Source: Gammaproteobacteria bacterium (GTDB lineage: Bacteria; Pseudomonadota; Gammaproteobacteria; Granulosicoccales; Granulosicoccaceae). Taken from it: 6,075 bases of DNA. The stretch's first letter is position 1. The number at the start of each line of letters is the position of its first letter. A program made the translations under genes and the position numbers. Below, piece after piece: positions 1 to 5,638 of this stretch. Where the stretch lies: NCBI GenBank assembly GCA_019634245.1, contig JAHQVR010000279.1:1-6075 (forward strand), read 5' to 3'. The notes under the pieces are model-generated. The model saw only the letters and a program-made list of their open reading frames with translations. It had not been told where the DNA came from and did no database searches.

Positions 1-610
1 ACTCCATTTGGACGTGCTGTCGTCGAAACTAAGTCGCGAGTTCAAAGTGGAAGCGGTTTTTGGTCGACCCCAGGTCGCCTACCGCGAAACGATGAACAAC
101 GCTTCTATTGGTCCGGTCCGACATCGCTTCAAGCGGCAGTCGGGCGGTCCCGGCATGTTTGCCGAGCTGGAGTTACGTATCGACAAAATCGACGGCGTTG
201 AGATCGAGGTCGTGGATGAAACCAGAGGTGGCGCGTTACCGTCCGAGTTCTTCCCGGCGGTGGAACGCGGCATCAAAAACGCTGCATTGAGCGGCCGACT
301 CGATCACGGTCACCCGATCGTTGGCGTACGCGTCACGATTGTTGACGCGATGACGCACAAGAACGACTCGAGTGCAATCGCGTTCGAACGATGCGCGGCG
401 CAAGGTTTCCGTACATTGTTCGAATCGTCGGATGTCCATCGATTGGAGCCGATGATGACGGTTGTCGCGCTTGCGCCGGAAGGCGAAGTCAAGTTCGAGA
501 TCATCGTCCGGGTGGAAACCGGGGAAGTCATTGACGACGACGGTGAAACGGTAGCATCCGCGCCCGGCAACCAGTCGGCAGTGGAAGACTGCTTTGAAGT
601 CGAGAGCTAG
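1..610 (+). CDS. Elongation factor G-like GTPase, C-terminal part (5' end outside window), atypical tail
   Basis: The frame is open from base 2 and begins LHLD, matching the end of EF-G domain III (GELHLD), so the gene starts upstream; the TTG at base 8 is not its start. EF-G drives tRNA-mRNA translocation on the ribosome using GTP; the GTPase domain is outside the window. Domain IV is recognisable in order: GRPQVAYRET, FKRQSGGPG, EFFPAVERGI, GHPIVGVRVTIVD, then the tip segment THKNDSS, which keeps the conserved His, and LEPMM. After LEPMM (from about base 458) the protein should enter domain V (GDV-GDLN-RRG, then a GYATDLRS-like segment). Instead it has about 47 residues, acidic towards the end, with none of these motifs, and stops at 608-610. 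It is therefore probably an EF-G paralogue or a damaged copy, not the housekeeping fusA product. The gene looks more GC-rich than the block that follows. The family is secure; function is uncertain. Confidence 0.83.
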   Translation, partial: LHLDVLSSKLSREFKVEAVFGRPQVAYRETMNNASIGPVRHRFKRQSGGPGMFAELELRIDKIDGVEIEVVDETRGGALPSEFFPAVERGIKNAALSGRLDHGHPIVGVRVTIVDAMTHKNDSSAIAFERCAAQGFRTLFESSDVHRLEPMMTVVALAPEGEVKFEIIVRVETGEVIDDDGETVASAPGNQSAVEDCFEVES

Positions 611-620
611 GTGCTCAGCG

Positions 621-658
621 GAGACACATCCTTTCACTGCGGTGAGAGGATGTGTCTC
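621..658. terminator. Strong 17-bp hairpin after the EF-G-like gene
   Basis: GAGACACATCCTTTCAC (621-637) pairs with 642-658 along all 17 positions, with one G-T wobble and a TGCG tetraloop. It starts ten bases after the stop codon at 610 and lies between the + strand EF-G-like gene and the - strand AraC remnant, where a bidirectional terminator would be expected. No real T-run follows on either strand (TTGG on +), so an intrinsic terminator is not certain. It could instead protect the mRNA 3' end. Confidence 0.6.
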
Positions 659-737
659 TTGGATATTGGTCATCATGCGCATCACCAGAACCATCGATAC
701 CAAGCTCTTCGCACAACATATTGAAAAATTCAACAGA

Positions 738-1017
738 TCAACTCCAGATTCGGTATACCCAAAACGACTCCGATTGCTGAATCCTTCGCCCTAACTCGGT
801 GGGATTAAATCCAGAGGCTTTTCGGGTTGCTCTACTCATATGAGGCTGATCAGAATATCCAGCTTCTACTGCAACAGACGCCCAGTTTGGGTTTCCAGCT
901 TTCCGTGCTTCTCCAGCTTTGAAAAATAACCACCGTGGGTACAGCCGGAAAATAGCTCATTCGATCGATTGACTCAAGTTCTGCACCTTGTGTGTCTCGA
1001 ACAATAAAGGCTCTAAT
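738..1017 (-). pseudogene. AraC-family transcriptional regulator remnant (internal deletion and frame change)
   Basis: Two frames of the - strand carry pieces of one AraC-type regulator. From 1017 down to about 922 one frame reads IRAFIVRDTQGAELESIDR then SYFPAVPTVVIF, resembling the N-terminal sensor domain of AraC proteins with a YFPATP-type motif. From about 926 down to the stop at 738-740 another frame reads FFKAGEARKAG, NWASVAVEAGYSDQPHMSR, GFNPTELGRRI and FWVYRIW. This is the second helix-turn-helix of an AraC DNA-binding domain with the FWxYRLW-type end of this subfamily. The middle, including the rest of the sensor and the first helix-turn-helix, is missing, and the pieces are one frame apart. 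The first residues are also lost, at the joint with the DUF4336 remnant near 1016. No functional protein can be made. The assignment is from motif recognition, not a search. Confidence 0.72.
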
Positions 1018-1357
1018 GCAAGATGCCAGTGAGATTGTTTTTCGTGGTATACCAGCAGGCAATGAGTCAGTTTGGTTTCATTGCGCCTCCGGCACTTTGA
1101 TTCTTACTGACTTATGCCAATTCTGGGACGGAAAACTGAGTGTATCTGCCCGAATGTACGCTCGGCTGAACGGAGTTGATCGACAAATGGCGGTGCCCGG
1201 TATAGTACGCTGGTTAATATCGAATAAACACGATGCTGCTGCAAGCGCTCAAAAAATACTGAATTGGCTAATAAAACGCATTGTGCTTGGGCACAACTGT
1301 ATCGTAGAAAACGATGCACATGAGCGATTGAACGAAGCGTTTAGCGTATTTACATGA
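1016..1357 (+). pseudogene. DUF4336 metallo-beta-lactamase-like protein, 3' remnant lacking the N-terminal half
   Basis: The 113 codons from ATG 1016 match the C-terminal half of DUF4336 proteins, a family with a metallo-beta-lactamase-like fold. Recognisable blocks are IVFRGIPAGNESVWFH, SGTLILTDL, the VPGIVRWLI segment and ILNWLIKRIVLGHN near the end. The Asp of LILTDL and the His of VLGHN remain as possible metal-site residues. The N-terminal half of the family, with the FYGFPYPTRM-like start and the HHLF-type motif, is absent: upstream sequence is instead antisense AraC coding sequence. An AAAGG five bases before ATG 1016 could allow translation of a fragment. A GTG at 992 would extend the frame only into AraC sequence. 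Probably non-functional. Confidence 0.68.
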
Positions 1358-1413
1358 TCATTCCAATGAAATGTTATGACCAATAATGGATTTTAATTGA
1401 ACGAGGTATAACT

Positions 1414-1965
1414 ATGGGTACACTGCCCAAACTTCGTCGTGCCGATAAAAGAATGTCTGATACGGCGATCAACGACCTATTGAGCTCAGGGTACTGTGGC
1501 CATATAGCCAGCGTAGACTCAAATGGTTGGCCTTATGTATGTCCACTATTGTTTGTCTGGAGAAAGGAACGTATCTGGCTACACAACTCCCGCTCATCAG
1601 GCCACCTGTTAAATAACGTACAAGACAATTCAAGCGTGTGCTTTTGCATTTCAGAAGCAGGCGACGTATTTTCGTATGGTCGTTACGAGTGTGATACCTC
1701 TATTGCCTATAAAAGTGTGGTCGTGTTTGGGGAAATTGAAATTATCGAGGACACGACAGAGAAAGAATCATTTTTTGAATCATTAATGAACAAGTACAGC
1801 GCACCCGATTCCTCACGACCAAAGAATTTTTTCCCGCGTTTAGATGAAACGACGGTGTATGCATTGAAGATCTCTCGGATTACGGGAAAAGAAACTGAAC
1901 TACCGGCCCATAAGGATCTATGGCCCATGTCGGACAACACCAAATCCCCAAATGCACAACGTTAG
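1414..1965 (+). CDS. Nim-like pyridoxamine 5'-phosphate oxidase-fold flavin-binding protein
   Basis: This 183-residue protein looks like the split-barrel, FMN-binding family of pyridoxamine 5'-phosphate oxidase relatives that includes NimA nitroimidazole reductases. Visible landmarks are LLSSGYCGHIASVD (22-35), with the usual SNGWPYVCPLLFVW strand pair after it (36-49), WLHNSRSSGHLLNN (55-68, the usual phosphate-contact region), VCFCIS (75-80), YKSVVVFGEIEII (99-111) and ALKISRITGKE near the C-terminus. Length and order fit the family. Members are cytoplasmic and bind FMN or similar cofactors; the substrate here cannot be read from sequence. GAGG at 1403-1406 lies seven bases before the ATG, supporting this start. 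It is intact and follows the wrecked DUF4336 gene by 56 bp, so its original promoter context may have changed. Nitroimidazole resistance is possible for the family but not shown. Confidence 0.85.
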   Translation: MGTLPKLRRADKRMSDTAINDLLSSGYCGHIASVDSNGWPYVCPLLFVWRKERIWLHNSRSSGHLLNNVQDNSSVCFCISEAGDVFSYGRYECDTSIAYKSVVVFGEIEIIEDTTEKESFFESLMNKYSAPDSSRPKNFFPRLDETTVYALKISRITGKETELPAHKDLWPMSDNTKSPNAQR

Positions 1966-2094
1966 AACTGATTTTGCCTTTGGAACTAAGCCGCTAAAAG
2001 TAGATAGAACATGCCACATCCAATAAATCAGCCCGGTAGACTTCCGCAACCAGATGGGTAATGAATATTTATGCATACCTTTGTTAGCAGAATC

Positions 2095-2101
2095 AAAGGA
2101 G
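2095..2101 (+). promoter_or_regulatory. Ribosome-binding site fixing the methyltransferase start
   Basis: AAAGGAG lies six bases before ATG 2108. It decides the start against the in-frame ATG at 2054, which has no comparable site and would add 18 residues unlike the family's N-terminus. Confidence 0.75.
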
Positions 2102-2107
2102 TATCTG

Positions 2108-2767
2108 ATGTCAAACGACAATTTTAACTCTGAAATGAAGGACTACTACAATGAGCGTGCTCCGGTTTACGATCGTGTGTATCGGTATGCTGAACGCCAA
2201 ACCGACCTTCGAATACTTGAAAGCATCGTAACAGAAAAATTTTCGAACAAACGCGTATTGGAAGTGGCTGCAGGAACCGGATACTGGACGCAGTTCATCA
2301 GCGGAAGGGCCCACTCCGTAGTGGCAACCGATGCGACCTCTACAGCACTCGATCAACTCCGTCGACGACAATTAAAATGTCCTGTACAGACAGAAATTAT
2401 TGACGCCTATGAGTTGCATAACATCACCCAAACATTCAACGCAGCATTTGCGGGTCTTTGGTTCTCTCATATCCCCATTGAAAGACGCTCCGAATGGTTC
2501 AATTCATTGCATAGTCGGCTAGACACTGGTTCAAAAGTGATTTTGATTGATAATTCGAATGCGCAATGTGATCGCCTACCGCTATCTCACACCGATGACC
2601 AGGGAAATACCTATCAAGATCGACAGACTGACTCTGGAAATAGTTATCGAGTATTAAAAAATTTCCCAACTGAATACGAGCTGACGAATGAATTGGCGCC
2701 CTTTGGGACCAAACCAACTTTTTTAGAATTGGAAAATTTCTGGTACTTCGAATACGAAGCTTTGTAA
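2108..2767 (+). CDS. Class I SAM-dependent methyltransferase
   Basis: This 219-residue cytoplasmic protein has a Rossmann-type methyltransferase fold and should transfer a methyl group from S-adenosylmethionine to an unknown acceptor. The N-terminus KDYYNERAPVYDRVY (11-25) is typical of UbiE-like small methyltransferases. Motif I is VLEVAAGTGYW (50-60). The acidic ribose-binding residue is D75 in VVATDAT (71-77). The motif IV region is FNAAFAGLWFSHIP (110-123), and the strand VILIDNS (144-150) follows. The end, YRVLKNFPTEYEL (180-192) and ELENFWYFEYEAL, fits a family of short uncharacterised methyltransferases that share GNTYQ and LKNFPT blocks. The 142-bp gap after the Nim-like gene allows either co-transcription or a separate promoter; I saw no clear promoter. 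Nothing identifies the substrate, and a role in ubiquinone synthesis is unlikely without further evidence. Confidence 0.87.
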   Translation: MSNDNFNSEMKDYYNERAPVYDRVYRYAERQTDLRILESIVTEKFSNKRVLEVAAGTGYWTQFISGRAHSVVATDATSTALDQLRRRQLKCPVQTEIIDAYELHNITQTFNAAFAGLWFSHIPIERRSEWFNSLHSRLDTGSKVILIDNSNAQCDRLPLSHTDDQGNTYQDRQTDSGNSYRVLKNFPTEYELTNELAPFGTKPTFLELENFWYFEYEAL

Positions 2768-2819
2768 TACCAACTAATCACTTTGATTATGCTCCGGTAT
2801 GGAGATCTACATGAAAGTA

Positions 2820-2844
2820 CGCAGGCAGCAATATTCTGCCTGCG
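2820..2844. terminator. Hairpin between convergent genes
   Basis: CGCAGGCAG (2820-2828) and CTGCCTGCG (2836-2844) form a perfect 9-bp stem with a 7-base loop. It lies 52 bp after the methyltransferase stop and 61 bp past the stop of the - strand outer-membrane gene. That is the expected place for a shared terminator. Neither side is followed directly by a long T-run (+ has CTTTTT about 13 bases later), so efficiency is uncertain. Confidence 0.6.
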
Positions 2845-2905
2845 CAATTATGCCCATACTTTTTGCCTCAAGTCACTGGTAATGCGGACGTCGTAGTGCG
2901 GGGTG

Positions 2906-3565
2906 CTACAGGCGGATTCCAACGCCTATTCCGAGTGTTAAAGGCTGATAATCGATGCCGTTCACTTGACCATTTCCACCCTCCTGATCAAGAGTTAAAT
3001 CAGTCAGATTCGAATAGCGAAGTTCGCTCGTAAAATAAAAGCGATCTGAGAGCTCATAATCGACCCCCACCATGGCTTGAAACCCCACCGATCCGGAGGC
3101 AGAGAAAGAACGCTCACCCTCAGAATCCTCACTATCCAAGTCCACTTCCTGTATCCAAGTAATTCCACCCCCGATCCATGGCGTCAGACTCCCACTTTCA
3201 CGAAGGGCATACCGGCCGTTAAGGTAGAAAATATTGCTGGCGTAGTTCCCCCCGGGAAGCGCCGTACCATCAGCAGAGGTTGCATCTGAGTCGTTCGAGC
3301 GGTATTCCCATCCAAATTCTGAGGTCCAAGGGGAGTCCTTATACCCATAGCGCACGCCGAGACCGGCCGTGAAGCCCGATTCGACCGAAACATCCAGCTC
3401 ACCATCCACGATATCCCCAGCTCCGGAGATAGTTGGATTTTGATCTCCCAGCTGACTAAAGCCTGCATATGGGACGATTGACCAACCATCTCCGGCCGCC
3501 TGAGCCGTTGGAATACCTTGGAATGCGAAACTGGCAACAGTGGCCGCTGCGATAAATGCTTTCAT
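2906..3565 (-). CDS. Outer-membrane beta-barrel protein (OMP_b-brl / OmpW-like type)
   Basis: This 219-residue precursor has a signal peptide: K2, a hydrophobic stretch from about 4 to 16, and AQA just before a likely cleavage near residue 23. The mature part is built of alternating hydrophobic and aromatic strands typical of small eight-stranded barrels: GWSIVPYAGFSQL (27-39), SGFTAGLGVRYGY (63-75), WTSEFGWEYRS (80-90), NIFYLNGRYAL (111-121), TPWIGGGITWIQEVDL (128-143), SVGFQAMVGVDYEL (159-172), RFYFTSELRYSNL (175-187) and PLTLGIGVGIRL (208-219). Acidic, Gly/Ser-rich segments between strands would be loops. The protein ends in Leu, not the more usual Phe, which is mildly atypical for recognition by the barrel-assembly machinery. 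GGAG lies nine bases before the ATG. The gene is divergent from the LytTR regulator. A role in transport, adhesion or surface defence cannot be told from sequence. Confidence 0.85.
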   Translation of the reverse strand: MKAFIAAATVASFAFQGIPTAQAAGDGWSIVPYAGFSQLGDQNPTISGAGDIVDGELDVSVESGFTAGLGVRYGYKDSPWTSEFGWEYRSNDSDATSADGTALPGGNYASNIFYLNGRYALRESGSLTPWIGGGITWIQEVDLDSEDSEGERSFSASGSVGFQAMVGVDYELSDRFYFTSELRYSNLTDLTLDQEGGNGQVNGIDYQPLTLGIGVGIRL

Positions 3566-3712
3566 AAAACGATTCTCCGAATATTGAGCGAGTGGATAAG
3601 CTTGAGCTTGGTACGCACTGTGGCAGCTGTTCTGATCTCTACGCCAGCCCGGATGTCATCAATGGACGAAACAGTGCACGAGCGGTCATATCCACCTCTG
3701 CGAAGACGAACG

Positions 3713-3721
3713 ACCGTTGAT
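3713..3721 (+). promoter_or_regulatory. LytTR-type binding box candidate
   Basis: ACCGTTGAT fits every position of the 9-base LytTR consensus as I recall it ([TA][AC][CA]GTTN[AG][TG]). It lies about 100 bp upstream of the gene for a LytTR-domain protein. Overlapping it on the opposite strand is TCGTTCGTC, close to the AlgR-type core CCGTTCGTC. The motif is short, so a chance match is possible. Confidence 0.35.
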
Positions 3722-3788
3722 GCAACCACTCGACCACTGGTGCAATTCATACTGCCGGCAGGCTCATCAGCACAGTATTATGCTGGCA

Positions 3789-3797
3789 TCCGTTGAC
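3789..3797 (+). promoter_or_regulatory. Second, imperfect LytTR-type box candidate
   Basis: TCCGTTGAC matches eight of nine consensus positions and shares CCGTTGA with the box at 3713-3721, 76 bp upstream in the same orientation. It sits just before the ribosome-binding site of the LytTR gene, where binding could repress it. Confidence 0.28.
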
Positions 3798-3800
3798 CCC

Positions 3801-3806
3801 AAGAGG
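3801..3806 (+). promoter_or_regulatory. Ribosome-binding site of the LytTR gene
   Basis: AAGAGG lies eight bases before ATG 3815. The adjoining TTG at 3812 could also be read as a start, but the ATG is preferred. Confidence 0.6.
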
Positions 3807-3814
3807 CAGCTTTG

Positions 3815-4813
3815 ATGATCGACAGCTCTGGAAGACGAGGCCTTCGCGCCAATGGCACAGTGCTCGATCTGATACCTGTGGGCCAGGTAATGGGAGTAGT
3901 CGGAGCGTTACTGGTGGCGCTTTTCACTTTGGTAAAACCGGAAGCCAGCAATGGGTTGTGGCTGGGGGCCCGGGTGTTGTTCTGGGCACTCCATGTCGGT
4001 CTTGGATTGGGAGCACTTTGGGTCGCTGGTCGTTGGCTTGCCAGCGGCAAACGACTACCGAGCGGCACGTTGGCCTCAGTAGTGATCACTGGGTGCGCCG
4101 GTGCGTTACTGGCAACGCCGGGCTACCTTGCTTTGGATGCGTTGTTTGCACCTTATATTGTGGATCTTGATCCAGACCCGTCCTCGGATGGTCCCTTGGT
4201 CCAAATGGCTAGAGAATCTCTGGAGCTCACACCCTGGTTTCTCAGCGCATGGCTTCTGATCAATCTACCAGTGCTGCTACCGTCGCCTAACACGCCACTG
4301 CCACTGGATGACTCTGTGGGCCACAACCCCAAAAATGATCACTCATCCGATACTACTGATCAGACTGACGCCGGCGGATTGAATTCAAAAGCATCGCTCC
4401 ATCTTGTGTCCACCACTACACCTGCATCTGTCGACTTAATCGAACGGAAAGAGGTACAAGCTAAACAGCGTTTTTTATTGAACCTTCCAGGCATTGTGGG
4501 TACGGATTTAATCGCCGTATCCAGCGATCTGCACTACTTAAATGTTTGGACAGTCTCCGGGCGTACAACCATTCTTGGCAATCTGCGCGATGTCGTCGCC
4601 GAACTAGGCGATGTGGGTATGCAAGTACACCGTTCGCATTGGGTGGCACACGCTCACGTACGTCGCATAGTAGGCAGTGCAACCGATGCGGCGTGTATAT
4701 TATCAAACGAATTGAGAGTACCGATCAGTCGTCGGCGCTGGAAAGATGTTAGAAATCAATACGGACGTGGCGTGGTGCATAGCTCAGGTTTGGCCGACGA
4801 AAATCAGGCATGA
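3815..4813 (+). CDS. Membrane-anchored LytTR-domain transcriptional regulator
   Basis: This 332-residue protein has two parts. Residues about 21-157 contain four likely membrane helices: PVGQVMGVVGALLVALFTLV (21-40), about 50-72, about 85-107 and about 139-156. A polar linker rich in Asp, Ser and Thr (about 158-210) follows. Residues about 218-315 form a LytTR DNA-binding domain: DLIAVSSDLHYLNVWT (231-246), the LRDVVAEL region (257-264), VHRSHWVAHAHVRRIVG (271-287) with the characteristic RSHWV-type block, and LRVPISRRRWKDVRN near the end. No receiver domain is present, so it is not a classical response regulator. Membrane LytTR proteins of this layout are thought to sense signals at the membrane and bind DNA from there. 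It is divergent from the outer-membrane protein gene, and LytTR-box-like motifs lie in between. Autoregulation or control of the neighbour is an inference. No partner protein is visible next to it. Confidence 0.86.
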   Translation: MIDSSGRRGLRANGTVLDLIPVGQVMGVVGALLVALFTLVKPEASNGLWLGARVLFWALHVGLGLGALWVAGRWLASGKRLPSGTLASVVITGCAGALLATPGYLALDALFAPYIVDLDPDPSSDGPLVQMARESLELTPWFLSAWLLINLPVLLPSPNTPLPLDDSVGHNPKNDHSSDTTDQTDAGGLNSKASLHLVSTTTPASVDLIERKEVQAKQRFLLNLPGIVGTDLIAVSSDLHYLNVWTVSGRTTILGNLRDVVAELGDVGMQVHRSHWVAHAHVRRIVGSATDAACILSNELRVPISRRRWKDVRNQYGRGVVHSSGLADENQA

Positions 4814-4836
4814 ATTTGAACTGTGGAATCTCCTTT

Positions 4837-4976
4837 TAGTGTAATTTCAGTTAGTTTCCCGAAGAGCACCTCGCCATCATCGAGAACTACCATCGGACTC
4901 CAAGCTTGCACACACGTTGCCTCTAATTTATTTCTGGGTAAGAAAACTCAGAAACCCTATTCCAAGCGCCTCTGAG
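4837..4976. repeat. Direct repeat copy A (about 140 bp)
   Basis: This segment matches 5921-6060 without gaps at an offset of 1084 bases. By eye I count about 17 differences in 140 bases, or about 88% identity, and the core 4846-4976 has 15. The longest identical stretches are TTCAGTTAGTTTCCCGAAGA onward at its left and CAAGCTTGCACACACGTTGC near the centre. Weak similarity continues to the right into an A/T-rich stretch. It lies between the end of the LytTR gene and the VOC gene. The ends show no terminal inverted repeats. Read on the - strand it leads to AAGGAG but to no gene. Confidence 0.88.
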
Positions 4977-5006
4977 CCATACAAATTTTTTCGTAATTTC
5001 GATTTT

Positions 5007-5417
5007 TTAGCTTTGATTGATGGCATGACCTACCCGAAATACATGACCGTCTGGATGCCTCATATGCATCTCTCGTACGTTCCATGGCATGTCGGTGGGT
5101 ATAAAGGTCACTTCGATATCCTGCTGTTGACACAGCGCATAAACGTCATCGACGGAATCAACCCACAGCGACATCCAGACGCCTTTGTCTTTTTCTTCGT
5201 TTCCATCCGCACCAAAGGTCGTCACATTACTACCCTTACCCCTTCCACCCTGGGCGTTAAGACAAAGGAAAATCTCAACCTCACCGTTAATTACACCACC
5301 AAAGGATAGCGGATCTCCCCACTTGAAACTCGCGGTCCAGCCTAACTTTTCAAACCATTGGAATGATTCATTGATGTCAGAGACGTTCAGAATAGGAGTC
5401 AAGTATTGGGTTTTCAT
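5007..5417 (-). CDS. VOC-superfamily (glyoxalase/bleomycin-resistance-like) protein
   Basis: This 136-residue cytoplasmic protein shows the two beta-alpha-beta-beta-beta halves of the vicinal oxygen chelate fold. The first half starts with LTPILNVSDINESFQWFEKL (6-25) then GW, and reaches GEVEIFLCLN (45-54). The second has GVWMSLWVDSVDDVYALCQQ (79-98), IEVTFIPTDMPWNVREMHMR (101-120) and the family ending HPDGHVFRVGH (121-131). Members include glyoxalases, dioxygenases and drug-sequestering proteins. The ligand cannot be predicted, and family names mentioning bleomycin do not prove resistance. AGAGGA lies about six bases before the ATG. It lies downstream of the BON gene on the same strand, across a 221-bp gap, so a separate promoter is likely. 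It ends about 30 bp from repeat copy A. Confidence 0.86.
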   Translation of the reverse strand: MKTQYLTPILNVSDINESFQWFEKLGWTASFKWGDPLSFGGVINGEVEIFLCLNAQGGRGKGSNVTTFGADGNEEKDKGVWMSLWVDSVDDVYALCQQQDIEVTFIPTDMPWNVREMHMRHPDGHVFRVGHAINQS

Positions 5418-5489
5418 CGCGAATCCTCTTTGACAAAATGGCAGAAATTTCAGCTGATACTAATCTGATTTGACGTGTTCTAGCTTAAT

Positions 5490-5611
5490 GGGGTCCCTTA
5501 CGGGCACAAGGATATGACAATGAGGTGGGTTTGTGTATGTAGGTAATCAGTGGCTTCGGACCCCAAGCTCGACACCAACGCATCGAGCTTGAGGGCTGCC
5601 AAAGTGCCCGT
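5490..5611. other. Inverted-repeat-rich segment between the VOC and BON genes
   Basis: Three pairings can be read here. GGGGTCC (5490-5496) pairs with GGACCCC (5558-5564). ACGGGCAC (5500-5507) pairs with GTGCCCGT (5604-5611). AAGCTCGA (5565-5572) pairs with TCGAGCTT (5583-5590). The first two would cross, so they are either alternatives or a pseudoknot. I recognise no known RNA family and no coding sequence. It may be part of the 3' untranslated region of the BON mRNA or an unknown small RNA; the strand is undecided. Confidence 0.35.
5561..5595. terminator. Hairpin downstream of the BON gene
   Basis: CCCCAAGCTCGA (5561-5572) pairs with 5583-5595 over 12 base pairs with one bulged A (5592) and a 10-base loop. 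It lies about 45 bp beyond the stop of the - strand BON gene. No T-run follows on the - strand, so it is a weak terminator candidate or an mRNA-stabilising structure. Confidence 0.42.
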
Positions 5612-5638
5612 TCCAGGGCCAGGAGGAATGTCTACGGC

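Larger units (their letters stand above)
3566..3814. promoter_or_regulatory. Divergent intergenic control region of the OMP and LytTR genes
   Basis: About 250 bp separate the two divergent genes, so it must contain both promoters. It holds a perfect 10-bp palindrome CTGCCGGCAG (3752-3761), a -10-like TATTAT (3776-3781) lacking a good -35, and a short dyad CAGCA/TGCTG (3768-3772, 3781-3785) around that hexamer. Two copies of CCGTTGA also occur (see separate entries). No functional site can be proved by eye. Confidence 0.45.

Noticed and set aside
236..733. 165-codon open frame on the - strand opposite the EF-G-like gene
   Set aside because: It is antisense to clear EF-G domain IV coding sequence and resembles no family.
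594..794. Small + strand frame spanning the 621-658 hairpin
   Set aside because: It is made of the hairpin and antisense AraC sequence; no ribosome-binding site or family similarity.
836..846. Palindrome CTCATATGAG
   Set aside because: It lies inside the AraC helix-turn-helix remnant and encodes part of its conserved segment, so it is likely a coincidence.
1952..2026. 24-codon frame containing FGTKP, echoing FGTKP near the end of the methyltransferase
   Set aside because: The similarity is five residues, overlaps the Nim gene end, and could be chance; not enough for a gene remnant.
1955..2090. Possible integron attC site between the Nim-like and methyltransferase genes
   Set aside because: GTTAGAA and GTTAGCA do not fit the GTTRRRY core and no matching RYYYAAC partner or attC fold was found. 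The 140-bp repeats also lack these ends.
3184..3537. 117-codon - strand frame inside the outer-membrane protein gene
   Set aside because: It is a shadow frame of the barrel gene, whose signal peptide and strand pattern are clear.
4917..5309. 130-codon + strand frame opposite the VOC gene
   Set aside because: It is antisense to the VOC protein and begins in repeat copy A; no family similarity.
5503..5635. Short - strand frame with PPGPGTGTLAALKLDAL after the BON gene
   Set aside because: It has no plausible start or ribosome-binding site and I recognise no family; the region is better described by its inverted repeats.
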